A stretch of 64,000 bases of DNA from Anastatus disparis. Taxonomy: Eukaryota; Arthropoda; Insecta; Hymenoptera; Eupelmidae. The translations under genes were made by a program, and so were the position numbers. The stretch covers positions 1,930,001 to 1,994,000 of the forward strand of contig JAFFSR010000395.1 of assembly GCA_017163975.1 (NCBI GenBank), written 5' to 3'. Shown here piece by piece: positions 1-10,303 of this stretch. Position 1 is the stretch's first letter. Every line of letters starts with the position of its first letter. Under the pieces are notes generated by a model. That model had not been told where the DNA came from, did not search any database, and saw nothing but the letters and a program-made list of their open reading frames with translations.

Positions 1-406
1 ATATCACGAAGCTCATCCCTATGACGATATAAACCAACACCAAACCTCCAGAGAAGTATTGGCGTCTTAAGGGGGGGGGATGTAAGCTTCGTGCACATAC
101 TCAATACTGCTGGTAAGAAATCATCTCGTGTCAGCCACTGCAGGTGGACGACACGAGCTTTAGAAGAGAGAGAGAGACAGATAGAAGATGGAGCGTTGAC
201 TCTATAAGATAGAACTCTATACAAAATATTGTTAAGCTAAGATAAGCTAAGATAAGTGAATTAATTAAAGTTATCAGAATTGTTTATAACAATTCTGAAA
301 CTGTGAATTATTGTTAACCTTGTGATTGTTGAGAGATCCATTAAGCAATAGGCTTGATTGTTGATTCTCTTATTTTTAGGTAAGTTAACACGTGCTCCTT
401 GTAACA
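1..406 (+). mobile_element. 3' end of LTR retrotransposon: pol tail, polypurine tract and 3' LTR
   Basis: Positions 2-70 read as an open frame ending in TAA whose last residues (HQTSREVLAS) resemble the C-terminal tail of Gypsy-type pol. The stop runs into a polypurine tract (AAGGGGGGGGGA, about 69-80), followed at once by TGTAAGC at 81, the usual start of a 3' LTR. A TG...CA end can be placed at 406 (CCTTGTAACA) or at 390, so the right boundary is uncertain. The rest of the element lies outside the window. Seen: stop, purine tract and TG. Inferred: Gypsy class. Confidence 0.6.
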
Positions 407-788
407 TTGTATATAATATATGTATTAATAATAAAACTCTTATTTTTAGACGAATCTAATCGCATTGCTGAATTAAATCAATTCCTTATCTTACACAAAT
501 TTCCAAATCTAAGACCATTTGGTTGTGCAATTAGAGCCAATAAACTATTAGTTTTTCCACAGTTTGATGGGCCACAGAATACTACTCGTATATTATCTCG
601 AAGTAAATCTCTGTGTTACTTTTTTCTTTCCGTTCTCTCAAAATCAAAGTTAGCGACGGGAAGTTTGACGTTCTGCTTAGTAAAATCCACGTTTGCGTAA
701 CAAAGTCAAATCTGAGATTGACCTTTTCAAAATATAAACGCTTGTTTTATATTTTGATCATCAGTTGTAAATCAGCACTCGAAGAGAG
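407..788. other. Unassigned spacer before the capsid-gene block
   Basis: A frame is open over 392-700 on the + strand, but I do not recognise its translation, it starts on a weak codon, and it could run through the LTR end. Nothing here is a supportable gene. The last 150 bases may hold the promoter of the phospholipase ORF that follows, but no clear TATA box was seen. Confidence 0.4.
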
Positions 789-1112
789 ATGCTCGTACAC
801 AAGTCACAGAAGCTCCCTAAAGATAAAGGGTTACTTAATAAAGTAATTAATAACTTACTTATTCAAATGCATATTTCTAGTTATCAATATTGTGGTCCCG
901 GAACAAAATTGAGAAAGCATCTAAAAAGAGGTTATATAGGTATCAATCCACTTGATCAAGCATGCAAAGAACATAACATATCTTATTCTGATGAAAATGC
1001 TGATCGAAGAGTAGCTGACATAAAGCTCGCTGATAAAGCTTGGCAGCGTGTTGGAGCCAAAGATGCAAGTCTTACTGAAAAAACAACTGCTTTGTTGTTG
1101 CAAATGCTATAA
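789..1112 (+). CDS. Phospholipase A2 domain protein, parvovirus VP1 type
   Basis: A 107-residue ORF. A start at Met27 (867) would lie just before the domain and is as likely as 789. It carries the calcium-loop motif YCGPGT (residues 34-39), the conserved GINPLDQACKEH block (51-62) and a following AD-rich helix, as in the PLA2 domain of parvovirus VP1 and of several adintoviruses, where it helps particles escape endosomes. The catalytic His is present (H62), but the next residue is Asn (N63) where the family has the calcium-binding Asp of the HD pair. The copy is therefore probably inactive. It is the first gene of the capsid block. The frame is otherwise intact, unlike its neighbours. Confidence 0.75.
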   Translation: MLVHKSQKLPKDKGLLNKVINNLLIQMHISSYQYCGPGTKLRKHLKRGYIGINPLDQACKEHNISYSDENADRRVADIKLADKAWQRVGAKDASLTEKTTALLLQML

Positions 1113-1149
1113 AATTAAAAGGAAAGACAGGAATGAGTGTAAAATTGAG

Positions 1150-1597
1150 TTAATTAGTAATTGTAAGTGAAAAATTATTAAAACCAAGTAAACATTCTCG
1201 CAAAGTTATTCAGTACACCTTAAAAGGTGCACGTAAAGCTCTTAAAATCGTTGGTGGTAAGAAAAAAATTATCAGTCCACGTATTCTACCTGTTCCATAA
1301 AAAATAAGTGGTGCTCTGCCTTTTCTCATACCATTGTTTGCAGCACTAAGTGCAACTGGTGCTCTGGCTGGAGGAGCTGCTGGAATAGCTAAAGCAGTAA
1401 GTGAGGCTAAAGCTGCACAAAAAAATTATGAAGAAAGTAAGAAGCATAATAAAACTATGAAAGCTATTGCTCTAGGAAAAGGTCTCTATTTTAAACTATA
1501 TGAAACTAGAATGGGATTATTTATGAAACCTCATATCGATCATATCGATCATACTCGATTCCCAATGTTGACGATTCGAATAATAAACTTTGTATAA
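1150..1597 (+). pseudogene. Basic, hydrophobic minor-capsid-like protein (pX-like), broken
   Basis: The frame has a Lys/Arg-rich N-terminal part (about 1150-1297), an in-frame TAA at 1298-1300, then a hydrophobic Ala/Gly-rich segment (FAALSATGALAGGAAGIA, from 1337) and a charged part ending in a GLYFKLYE motif. A similar protein recurs in Polinton-like elements of Hymenoptera, and its layout resembles adenovirus core/minor capsid proteins. It lies between the phospholipase and the penton-like gene. The frame is lost near 1530-1560, where the next gene's frame takes over. The role is inferred from position and composition. Confidence 0.5.
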
Positions 1598-2115
1598 ACG
1601 GAGAGAAGATTATTACTATTCCTACTAGCAGTTATGAAATTGATGCTATTAATCAATTTTGGCATAAAAATTTGAAATCTAAAGGAATCGAGTTTTCCTT
1701 AAAAGCCAATAACAATACTCTCGGAAGTGAAATTTATTGCAGTCATCGGATAGATCTTAGACTTCGCGATTTAAGAAGCCGTCTTCTCCGTTTCGTTCGT
1801 CGCGTTGTTAATGAAAACATTCATCACAGATCTGATTTATCTGTGAAGATATTGAAAATAAACTCACTCAGATTAGAGTCTAATATTACTACAGGTACTT
1901 ACATTAACGACAAAAATGTTCACACGATGCATGAGTTTTTCCCAAGAGTTCCACTAGGATATAAGATCATAGAAGTTTCATCGCATGTTATATATTTAGC
2001 ACTTAATGTTAAGAGTATAGATCATCTTCAAATCCATATCGTTGATCAAGACGGAAATCTAGTGAATTTCTGAGGAGAGGAAATCACAATTAGACTTCAC
2101 ATAAAATCTGTATAA
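1540..2115 (+). pseudogene. Penton-like (single jelly-roll) capsid protein, lightly broken
   Basis: The frame runs open from about 1540 to a TGA at 2071-2073, then resumes in another frame to TAA at 2113-2115. The C-terminal part has VHTMHEFFPRVPLGYKI and a final strand pattern (IVDQDG...ITIRLHIK) that resembles the C-terminal signature of Polinton penton proteins. A penton would form the capsid vertices together with the major capsid protein encoded just downstream. No start codon can be fixed because the upstream gene runs into it. The penton assignment is an inference; membership of the capsid block is better supported. Confidence 0.5.
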
Positions 2116-2261
2116 TGGGAATCGTTTACAATTTAAGTGTACATATAAGACAGCCATTGTGTCAAATAGACATCAGTCGTCCAAAGGTACTTAAACGGTT
2201 AATATGGAAAAGCATCCAGTTTCTCGAAAAAATAGGTCTTAAAGTACGTGGAAAAAAATAA
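2115..2261 (+). CDS. Small ORF overlapping the penton-like stop (TAATG)
   Basis: A 48-residue basic ORF (MGIVYNLSVHIRQPLCQIDI at its start). Its ATG overlaps the preceding TAA by one base (TAATG, 2113-2117). I do not recognise it. It may be the displaced N-terminus of the capsid protein that follows, or a small gene of its own. Its coding status is weak. Confidence 0.3.
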   Translation: MGIVYNLSVHIRQPLCQIDISRPKVLKRLIWKSIQFLEKIGLKVRGKK

Positions 2262-2291
2262 ATTATATCATTCTCTGATGCTTCCAGAAAA

Positions 2292-3531
2292 ATGGACGAA
2301 ATTCTAAGCATTCAATCAGGTGTTGGATTTGATGAGTCTATTGCTCTATATGAGATTCACGCACATAAACCATACTTCACACTAAGCTTCAATAACAGTG
2401 ATGAAATTCGTATTTCTATTAAGCATCAAGATTTATGTCTCTTACCATCATGTAGTTAAATCCATGTATGTGGAAGATTGCGAATACCAGATAAACAAGC
2501 ACTAACTAAAACTAATGTCGTTAACAATGGCATTTGTCATCGGTTTGATGAAATTCAATATGGACTTAATGCTGTAGAGATAGATAAAAGTAAAAATGTT
2601 GGTTTAAGTAGTCTCATGATGGAATGCACTTCATTTAATTCAAATCATACTCTTATATTAGAGAATGCAGGCTAGCTTGGCGTTGAAGAAGAAAACAGAA
2701 AATTGGTAGATGAACAAAGAAATTTTGACGTTTCTATTCCTTTAAGTATGATTTTTGGCTTTGCAGAAAATTACAAGAAGATTGTTGTTAATATGAAGCA
2801 TGAACTCATTCTCACAAGATCAAGAAACGACTTATATGCTATAATCCAGGAAGGTACTGTAGCCAATACTGTAACCACATATGAAAATCATCAAATAAAA
2901 ATATCAAAGATAGAGTGGTTAATGCCGTATGTTATTGCATCAGATAAGCAAAAATCCAGCTGTTAAATTTCATTGGCAAGGATAATCCTATTTCTATGAG
3001 TTTTCGTTCTTGGGAGTTATTTGAATATCCTCTCCTTTTAACAACGAATAAACACGTCTGGACGGTAAAAACTTCAAATCAATTGGAAAAACCACGTTTT
3101 GTAATTCTTGGATTACAATCGGGAAAAAAGGTTCAAACACTAAAAAGGCCAGTCGCTTCGACCACTATAATATTAATAATGTGAGACTTTTCTCGAATCA
3201 GCAATATTATTCGTACAACAATCTCAATCTTGACATATCTAAAAATCAGTTTGCTATTCTCTATGATATGTACGCTAATTTTCAGAGAAGCTATTACGGA
3301 AGAGATCCACAGCCATTGTTGACAAAGTCTCAGTTTATCAACTTTGAAGCACTCATAGTTATTGATTGTTCACGACAAAACGAATTTCTAAAGAGCGCTC
3401 CTGTCAATGTACGTCTAGAATTTGAGTCTGAAACTGACTTTTCAGCTAATACTTTAGCTTATTGCATGATCTTACACGATCGCATCGTTCAGTACAATTC
3501 TATTAGTGGAGATGTTCGGAAACTTGTCTAA
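2292..3531 (+). pseudogene. Double-jelly-roll major capsid protein, several breaks
   Basis: The product would be the main capsid shell protein. Blocks seen in order: GVGFDESIALYEIHAHKPY near the start, CHRFDEIQYGLNAVEID, DVSIPLSMIFGFAENYKKI, MKHELILTRSRNDL, WLMPYVIASDKQK, then LYDMYANFQRSYYGRDPQPLL and a C-terminus ending VRKLV. The same series of blocks occurs in 'double jelly roll-like' proteins scattered through ant and wasp genomes. Breaks: in-frame TAA near 2458, TAG near 2673, a frameshift near 2955 and another near 3130. About 410 codons in all, typical for the family. The last third (3181-3531) is intact. Confidence 0.7.
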
Positions 3532-3571
3532 ATTATTTTTACTTTTACGTAGAAAAAATTAATATTTCAAA

Positions 3572-3976
3572 ATGGAATATGCGGTAGACATAATTGGTTT
3601 TAAGCAAATGGGTGGTGAATATGTTCTAAAAGAAATAGCAATCATTCCTCTGAACAATAGTGGTGGTCCCATCGTTCATCTATTCAAAAAACCTTTTTCA
3701 TGGAAAAGACTCTCTGACGAATTGCAAGAAGAAAACATTCAACTCAAACATAATCAGGCAATAGCCTGGAACACTGATGGACTAGATTACTTTCAAATTG
3801 CAAATTTACATGATGCTACAAAAATTTTTGTTATGAATGAATTTAAACGAAAATGGTTGCTAAGATTCAAATTTCAAGTTTATAACATTAATGAATACGG
3901 ATATTCATAAGACCCATCCCTTAAATGTGTTACTGTGTCTACAAACCATAATCTGATAAGACTGTCTGTGCACTAG
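3572..3976 (+). pseudogene. Insect TE-associated protein of unknown function
   Basis: An open frame starting MEYAVDIIGFKQMGGEYVLK, with TAA at 3908-3910. The same frame continues to TAG at 3974-3976 with a DPSLKC block that matches the family's usual ending, so the TAA is a probable nonsense mutation. Proteins with a similar layout (VDI.GF, KE.AI.PL, a W..G motif, KKWL near the C-terminus) are common beside Polinton-like and other repeats in insects. I know no established function. The 40-bp spacing from the capsid gene suggests it belongs to the same element. Confidence 0.45.
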
Positions 3977-4053
3977 ATAATGTCAAAATCATGAAATTAT
4001 TCTATCTCTCACAAAACCATTTGTAAGAAAAAAAAGTAGAAAAAGTAGAAAAC

Positions 4054-4433
4054 GCTATAGGCATCCTAAATCTTCGAGCATATACAACTGGAGGAAGCCT
4101 CGGAATGGCAGCAAGCGTTACAAGACGAAGAGAGAGAAAGCCTCTATTTTGGTACGTGCTGTCTCTCTCCAGCCTGATTTGATTAGCTGCTTCTGTTCCC
4201 TACTAAGAAAGTGAGAGAGAGATAGCGCGTGCCAAAATAGAGGCTTTTTCTCTCTTCGCCTTGTAACGTAGTTAATAGCTGGGAGGCTTCCTCCAGTAGT
4301 ATATGCTCGAAGTCCTAAATCACATTCGGATTCTAAAACATTGAAAGGAGGGAGGGGGTCGTGCTAGAATCCGTACGGGTTTCGAAAAACCTTGGGCCGT
4401 GCTAGAATCCGGGTGTGCTAGAATGCCTATAGC
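4054..4433. mobile_element. Small non-autonomous element with CTATAGGCAT ends, invaded by another
   Basis: The sequence GCTATAGGCAT at 4054-4064 is mirrored by ATGCCTATAGC at 4423-4433. Between them the motif GTGCTAGAATCC recurs (4362, 4398, 4415). It is probably a MITE. A second hairpin element (4072-4312) sits inside it. No target duplication was identified for the outer element. Confidence 0.45.
4072..4312. mobile_element. Hairpin MITE, 241 bp, with 8-bp target duplication
   Basis: The two halves are near-perfect inverted copies, from CTTCGAGCATATAC at 4072 to GTATATGCTCGAAG ending at 4312. They share AGAGAGAAAGCCTCTATTTTGG and its reverse complement on either side of a short centre. TCCTAAAT stands directly outside both ends (4064-4071 and 4313-4320), an 8-bp target-site duplication. 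An 8-bp duplication fits hAT, P or Merlin-like transposases, but the termini do not identify the superfamily. Confidence 0.8.
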
Positions 4434-7169
4434 CTATCTACTAATTCGGCTCTTCAAAAAAGTTTTTGTGTAAATTTTAAAATGAAAATTTCAATAAAAA
4501 AATCTATAAAGAATGTAAATTTTTTGAATAATAAAATGTATAATTCTATGTAATGAAACAATTTGAATAATGAAGTACATATATTTTATGTAAATTTGAC
4601 GAAAAGTTTTTTTGTTTCAAAGCATACAAAATTTTTTACGTTAATTTTCCGTACTTATGCGTAAAATTTTGATATGATTTTTTATGAAAATAATTTTCAC
4701 AAATTACACAAAACAGTGCAATACTATCAAATATATTATTTTTAAATTTTATTGAATCATACTTGAAAAGTAACTAAACAAATCCATTTTTAAAAAATGA
4801 AATGAATACATTTTATTTTTCAGTTAACTTTATAATATGATAAGAAGCTTTGGAAAAATTTAATACATTCTTTTTAGTAAATATTTTAAAATACTTACTT
4901 TTTTGGATTCTCTTACGATATCTCTTTTTAAATATACGATAATTTTTTTGCATCAGGTTTTTTTTAGATTTTTATCTAGTTCGATAAGCGAATTTATAAG
5001 CAGTATTATAATTAAATTATTTTTGTAATTATAAAAATTAAAACCTTTTTCAATAAATGTTTTTTTAACACCAATGGTATTTAGCGTGATTTTTATTTAG
5101 TGCGTTTTGATGAAGTTGACAACACTTTTCAAAAAATATGCCTTATCAAAGCAGATTTCTTAATTCTTTTATTTATTCTTTTATTATTCTTTTATTCATT
5201 TTAAGTTAAATTTTTGTTAAATCAATAAAAAATATAATAATAAAAATATTTAATTTACATATCCATAATAAACCATTTAAACATATAATAAACAATTTGA
5301 AATTGATTTTTTAAGATACATTTTATAATTCTTCAATATTTTTTAATTGGAGGAAATGTTTCCCTTCATCTGTCATCCTCAATATTTTTCTCATAAAGTT
5401 TCAAAGATTTAAAAATCATATACGTTTTGTTAATAGTCAGATAGCTCCTCCATCAGCTATAATTTGTTGTTTATTAAAAAGGCGGATAATCTTTTGAAAC
5501 TTTAAATGGATCTTTATTTTATATGTTATTACTGTAAATTTTCAAATAGCCTCGCCGATTTCTATAAGATAATCTCATTTAAAGTATGATCACTTTGGGT
5601 CTCAATAAACTGTTAATTAATCAAATCAGTATTGTGTGTTTATTTAAAATTTATATAATTTCAGCTTTAGGAACCGTTCAGCTCTTTATTATTAAAATAC
5701 TAATTTGCATGACATCTTAAATTTTTCAAAGTTATTTTATTACAAAAAAGTAATTAACAGAACAAACATTCAGATAAGATGCAAAATAGTTATTTTTCTG
5801 AAAGAATGTTCAATTTTTTTTAAATAATTAATCTCTGTGTGACTTAAATTTTAAAACTTTTTATGTAATTTTTTAAAAATAGAGATTTTTTGTCTTTAAA
5901 ATTTTGTAACTCTTCAAAAAAATGTTATTTTTTAAAAAGTTTAATTAAAAAGAATGTTATTATGCCCCTATATACTTTAGAAAATGTCACTTTTTAACGG
6001 ACAAAAATAATTCAACCATTCAAAATTTAGTAAAAATTTTGTTAGTAAGAACTGAAAATTATTACGTTCGTTAAAGAAAATTATCAATTTTTTTTGTTCT
6101 GGAAATAAAAATTAATGATATTATAAAAATATATTTAATAAAAGAAAGAAGAAAAAGTCCAATTTTTAAAAATATTAATGATATTCAATGTACTTTTTAT
6201 TTAAAATGTGCTTGAATGAAGTTTAAATTCGTAAAATTATTTATTTTTTCAGGTATATTTATTATTTTACTTATCTAAAATAAAATTAGAATTATTGATA
6301 TTTATTTTCTATTTTTTTTAAATTAGTTAAAAATGTCATACATTTATATAAATTTAGAAAAGGTCCTTTTTTAAGGAACAAAAAAGGTTTTATTAGACGC
6401 AATTGAGTAAGAATGAAAACCAACTATAATTTTTAATAATTTTTTTTCAATCCCTAATATCTTTTATTCAGTAGGAAAAAATTACAGAACTAGCTTCGTT
6501 TTTGTTTCATATTAATATAAGTTATATAGCCATGTAATATTGACATTAAAACTTTTTTCTATCCCTATCTGTAAATATATTTTTTTATATTTTTGAAATA
6601 AAATAGAATTTAAGGTGTTAAATAAATTTTTTATTTTATGTTTTCTGCTATAAAAATTGATTGAAAATATATAGTATTTAAAAATAAAACAAAAACAAAA
6701 AAAAATAGGTGGAACATTGAGTTTGAACTTGGCGAAATTAGAAAGTGATGTGCGTAAAAACTTAATGATCGCAGCCACCGCATACGTTTGTTGAAAAGGG
6801 TAGAAAGTTATATATGTTTATCGCCCCCCAAAAGATTTTATTTATTGTTATTTGTTGATTGTTTTAATGATTTTTATTATTAAAAGATATATATATCTAT
6901 TTTTTAAATAAAAATATGTAATTAATCAACAAATTTTCGGGACGGTTAATCGCATTGAAATAAAGCTATAACGTATTGCTGAGAAAACAAGCTAAAGCGG
7001 GTTTTGCGTAAGTTTACCTACGCCACTGTAAGTCGTGTGTTTTGTGTATTTGTCTCCTCCCCTCTCACTTGCTTCTCTGCGTGCGTGTAGACGTGGAGGG
7101 GCTTTGCGCGTATAGTTCCAGGAACGCTACAAGGATCGTCATGATCGAATTCGGCACGTTTTATTAACA
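4434..7169. other. AT-rich stretch without recognisable genes
   Basis: About 2.7 kb of very AT-rich DNA dominated by A and T runs. Short chance ORFs occur (for example on the minus strand at 6512-6778 and 7018-7278), but none has a recognisable domain. The minus ORF at 7018-7278 is antisense to a Gypsy integrase relic. GC content rises after about 7000, at the approach to that relic. Confidence 0.6.
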
Positions 7170-7870
7170 CGGCATTGACGATCTCTACTAATCTCTGATT
7201 ATAGTGAGAAAATTGGTTGAGGATTATTTTGTCCATACTGGAAACCCAAGTCGTCTGCTCTCCGATCATGGTACGCAATTCACTTCATCCTTGTGAAAAA
7301 CTCATTTACAAGAGCATAATGTAATTGTTCTTTTTTTGGCAATTAGGCATCCTCAATCGAATCCTGTAGAGAGGACGATGTGAGAAATCGGTAGACTTTT
7401 TCACTTATTGAGGATTCCTTAAATTTGACTGTTGCATCAGAGTACTAATATGATACTACATACCCTGCATTTCAGAGTGACACCGCAGGAAATACTTTGT
7501 GAGTTTTTTCCATTGTTAAAGATTCCTATGATCGATCGAGAGCAACAGATCGAGTCCGCTAATTTAAATCTACGGAAAGCGTTCAAGAGCCGATGTAAAG
7601 CTAAGAAATTGCGTGAAAATGTAGAAATTTATGTTAACGATAAAGGTTTGTTAAAAGTACCTGATTTGTCGGATGCGTCACAAAAGGTTATATCCAAATT
7701 CTTTGAGATATATAAAGGTCCTTTTTTGTCACTCGTAAAATAGCTAATAACGCGTTTGAACTAGCTAATGTTAATAATGTTGGTTTGACTAAGGGATTAT
7801 AATAAATTCAACTTGCGGAAACACTATTATATGCCCGATTTCTCTGTTAACGCATAATGAAATGTTGCAC
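7170..7870 (+). pseudogene. Gypsy-type integrase/pol C-terminus relic
   Basis: Fragments in several + strand frames read like the second half of a Gypsy integrase: LLSDHGTQFTS (second catalytic Asp), then a RHPQSNPVER block with the catalytic Glu, then a basic linker and a chromo-like tail (KVPDLSDASQKVISKFFEIYKGPFL, with further fragments to about 7800). Stops and frameshifts are frequent. It is followed at the expected distance by a purine tract and an LTR, so it is the end of one old provirus whose 5' part is missing or unrecognisable. Confidence 0.65.
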
Positions 7871-8174
7871 GAAATAATAACAATAATAATACTTTTGTCG
7901 ACGTCGTATGTATATAAAAAGGAAAAGAGAAAAAATAGAGAGAGAAAAAAATGGACTGTAATAACTATGTTATTAAATGATACGCATGAGAAAATAAAAT
8001 GTAAAGCAAGTATGATATGCTTACGGATATGTGTGTGTAAATGTTAATGAGCTTTCAACGCTCTTTCAGCTTAGAGATGGACATACATGCGTTCTGAAAC
8101 TTGTAACACAAAATGTAAGTTGTATATATTGTATAATGGAAGGGTTATTCAATGTTCGGAATAGTCCTCTCATC

Positions 8175-8620
8175 GAAGGGGGATGAATTGTAAGAGATCG
8201 CTTATTACGACCCTGTATGATGTGACGTATTGGGCAAGTGATCAGTGGAGATGATTAGCGTTCGAAGCGAGTAAGCTCGCTCTCAAGAAACACTCTCATC
8301 AAGGCAGTCGTTACAGCCCGCACATTTGAAGCTTGAGGAGATAAAAGGGACGATCGTCATTAGTCGGAAAGACTTTCAAATTAAGAAAGAGGAGAACTCG
8401 TAAAAACGTATTGATTCATCTAAGAATTTATTCAAGGATATTAGAATTGCATATCTGTTGAACAACAAGACTGTCGTCTGTGTTTGAATCTGCATCTACT
8501 TATCTCTACGGATTGTCGAAAGGTCGCTACTGCGTCATAGACGTTTCCAGAAGCTTCACGTCGATAGCGTTAACGTAAGACTTGTTTTCTATTCATAAAA
8601 TTATAATATCTTCGACTGTA
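8175..8620 (+). mobile_element. Polypurine tract and 3' LTR of the Gypsy relic
   Basis: GAAGGGGGA at 8175-8183 followed by TGAATTGTAAG at 8184 has the form of a polypurine tract and LTR start. The following 430 bp has LTR-like composition, with a GATAAAAGGG promoter-like sequence near 8340. The right end is not defined; TG...CA ends were not found with confidence. Confidence 0.45.
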
Positions 8621-9221
8621 TTGAATAGGTACAAAATATAAATTGATGGACGCCTTTTATCTAGGCAATTGATGTACAATAGAATAGAGAGTGTATGTAT
8701 GAGTGTGAGCGAAGCATGAAATTATTTTAAATCTGTATAATTTTTATGATTGCGAACGCATGTTAATAAATAGATGCTATAAATAATCATAGTAGTATAT
8801 AGCTAGGTATAGCGAGACATATCGATTTTTTTCCCTCCTCCCATCTCGGTCCCCTAGCTGTCTGAGGGGTGTTATAGTGTACATGGGGTGGTATAGCGTA
8901 ACCTATATCGAATTTTTCCTCTCCCCCATCTCACTTCCTGCGCTGTCTGAGGGGTGTTGTAGAGTTCATGGTCTCTTATCCAACCCTCCCTGAGGGGTGT
9001 TATAGCGTACACAGAGTGGTACAGCGCGAAATAAAAAAATGATATTTTACAATTTGTATAAAATTTTAATGAAAAGTATTAATATAAAAAAAAAGAAAAA
9101 TTTAATTTATAATAAAAAAAAGTATCGGTGTCAGAGATTCATTTATCAATTGTTATTTGCTACGTGTGAGACTTTTGATGGTCGTAAAAAGGACCGTATG
9201 TAAATATATATAATTTTTAAA

Positions 9222-9383
9222 TTAAAATTTTTTGTATCCTTTTCTTTGGGGGATAGAGTAGGTATTGGTTGAGACTTTTTCAGAATATTGTTTCCAGCTA
9301 TATGATGGTTGATTTATCTTCTTTTTCTTTTGATCACCTTGTAGTAAAGGTGTTTTGGCGGTGCTGGAGCTGTTTTGATCCAT
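9222..9383 (-). CDS. TIR-encoded small protein A, left copy (53 aa)
   Basis: An uninterrupted 53-residue frame inside the left TIR, beginning MDQNSSSTAKTPLLQGD and ending GYKKF. The right-TIR copy is exactly the same length and has about a dozen substitutions, none creating a stop. The product is short, basic and rich in Lys, with no hydrophobic segment. The left copy has Asp at position 2 where the right copy has Gly. I do not recognise the family. It may also be the N-terminal exon of a longer product. Confidence 0.5.
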   Translation of the reverse strand: MDQNSSSTAKTPLLQGDQKKKKINQPSYSWKQYSEKVSTNTYSIPQRKGYKKF

Positions 9384-9497
9384 GGTGTCAAGTGTGTGTT
9401 ATACAAATATGATAAAAGACTGCGTGAAAAGTATTTATTGTAAAAAGTTATTATTTAAATTGATATTTTCATTAGTGTTATCTTTTTTATTATTCAT

Positions 9498-9611
9498 TTA
9501 AAAATGTTCTAATTTTTCTATTTCTTTTTTATAATACTCTTTGTATCGTTCTTTCTTTATTCCGCTGTTTGTAGAACATAATGAAGAAATCTTACCTGCA
9601 TATTTTCCCAT
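9498..9611 (-). CDS. TIR-encoded small protein B, left copy (truncated)
   Basis: A 37-residue frame beginning MGKYAGKISSLCSTNSG, ended by TAA at 9498-9500. The right TIR copy continues for about 20 more residues, and the left DNA beyond the stop still reads like that extension. The left copy therefore carries a nonsense mutation. It is Lys/Glu-rich with a KKERYKEYYKKE helix-like stretch. It lies about 115 bp upstream of protein A in the same orientation. Function unknown. Confidence 0.4.
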   Translation of the reverse strand: MGKYAGKISSLCSTNSGIKKERYKEYYKKEIEKLEHF

Positions 9612-9830
9612 GTCTGTTTCGAGCAATGTTTATAAAATATATAAAGGATGATTGGGAAGGGTGGTTGTATTTATAGTAAGAAATAAAATTATTAATAGCA
9701 TTAAAGTAATTTATTTATTTTTTAACATACATTTTTTCTATACACGAATTATTATATCCCGCAAATCTTTTGCAATCATAGGTAAACTAAATGTTAAAAT
9801 TTTAGATAAAACATATTTTAAATATAAGCT

Positions 9831-10100
9831 TTAATAATGATCCGTATCATCTACCATATTCTCCATGACATAATCTTGTAATTCGTTATTGAGAATTGAA
9901 TAATATTGTTTAAATGATTTATAGTCATTACGAATCACATTTGCGTAGTCTAGTCCTTCTTGTCCAAGCTTACCTTTTAAAAAGTCCATTATGTGATCAG
10001 TAGTACGATTAACCTTACCGACCCATTCGCTTAAATCGTTGAGAAGAAGATCTACCAAGACACTTTGTTGACGAAGACTTTTAAATGTTGACTGTTGCAT
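9831..10100 (-). CDS. Hypothetical Polinton protein near the left TIR
   Basis: An 89-residue intact frame starting MQQSTFKSLRQQSVLVDLLL and ending ENMVDDTDHY. It is predicted to be mostly helical and soluble, with no known motif. It is the last minus-strand gene before the left TIR and lies about 200 bp downstream of the major capsid gene, so it is probably element-encoded. I do not recognise it. Confidence 0.45.
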   Translation of the reverse strand: MQQSTFKSLRQQSVLVDLLLNDLSEWVGKVNRTTDHIMDFLKGKLGQEGLDYANVIRNDYKSFKQYYSILNNELQDYVMENMVDDTDHY

Positions 10101-10303
10101 GACTATACCTGGTGGATGTTCAAAAGTTTTTCTCTTTTTGCAAAGCGATTGCCCAGGTGTTTCTTTTTTTTCCTCGGGGTCGTGAATCTCGTTTGGCGAA
10201 CCTGAGCGCGTGTGTGCTACAGTTAAGAGTGAGAAGCAACTGAAGCAATGGGGAATGAGCCAAATAGTATTATAATGTTTCTCTCACCATTTTCTCCCCC
10301 ACC

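Larger units (their letters stand above)
789..3976 (+). mobile_element. Decayed Polinton/adintovirus-like capsid-gene block
   Basis: Five genes follow one another on the + strand with little or no spacing: a parvovirus-type phospholipase A2, a basic hydrophobic minor-capsid-like protein, a penton-like protein, a double-jelly-roll major capsid protein and a small protein known from insect repeats. This is the structural half of an adintovirus or Polinton-like element. No integrase, polymerase B or terminal repeats were found around it, so it is a fragment or its ends have decayed. It differs clearly from the Polinton at 8791-29957, whose capsid protein is of another lineage. The family assignment is from remembered resemblance; the gene order is seen. 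Confidence 0.65.
8791..9740 (+). repeat. Left terminal inverted repeat of the Polinton
   Basis: About 950 bp matching the reverse complement of 29003-29957 with scattered substitutions and small indels. The outer 250 bp is GC-richer and contains three spaced copies of a GAGGGGTGTTATAG motif (near 8863, 8951 and 8993), also present in the right TIR. The inner part holds two small ORFs on the minus strand. Similarity fades at about 9741, just after TTTTTTCTA. Confidence 0.9.

Noticed and set aside
392..846. Two + strand frames before the phospholipase
   Set aside because: No recognisable residues and weak start codons; listed as unassigned spacer.
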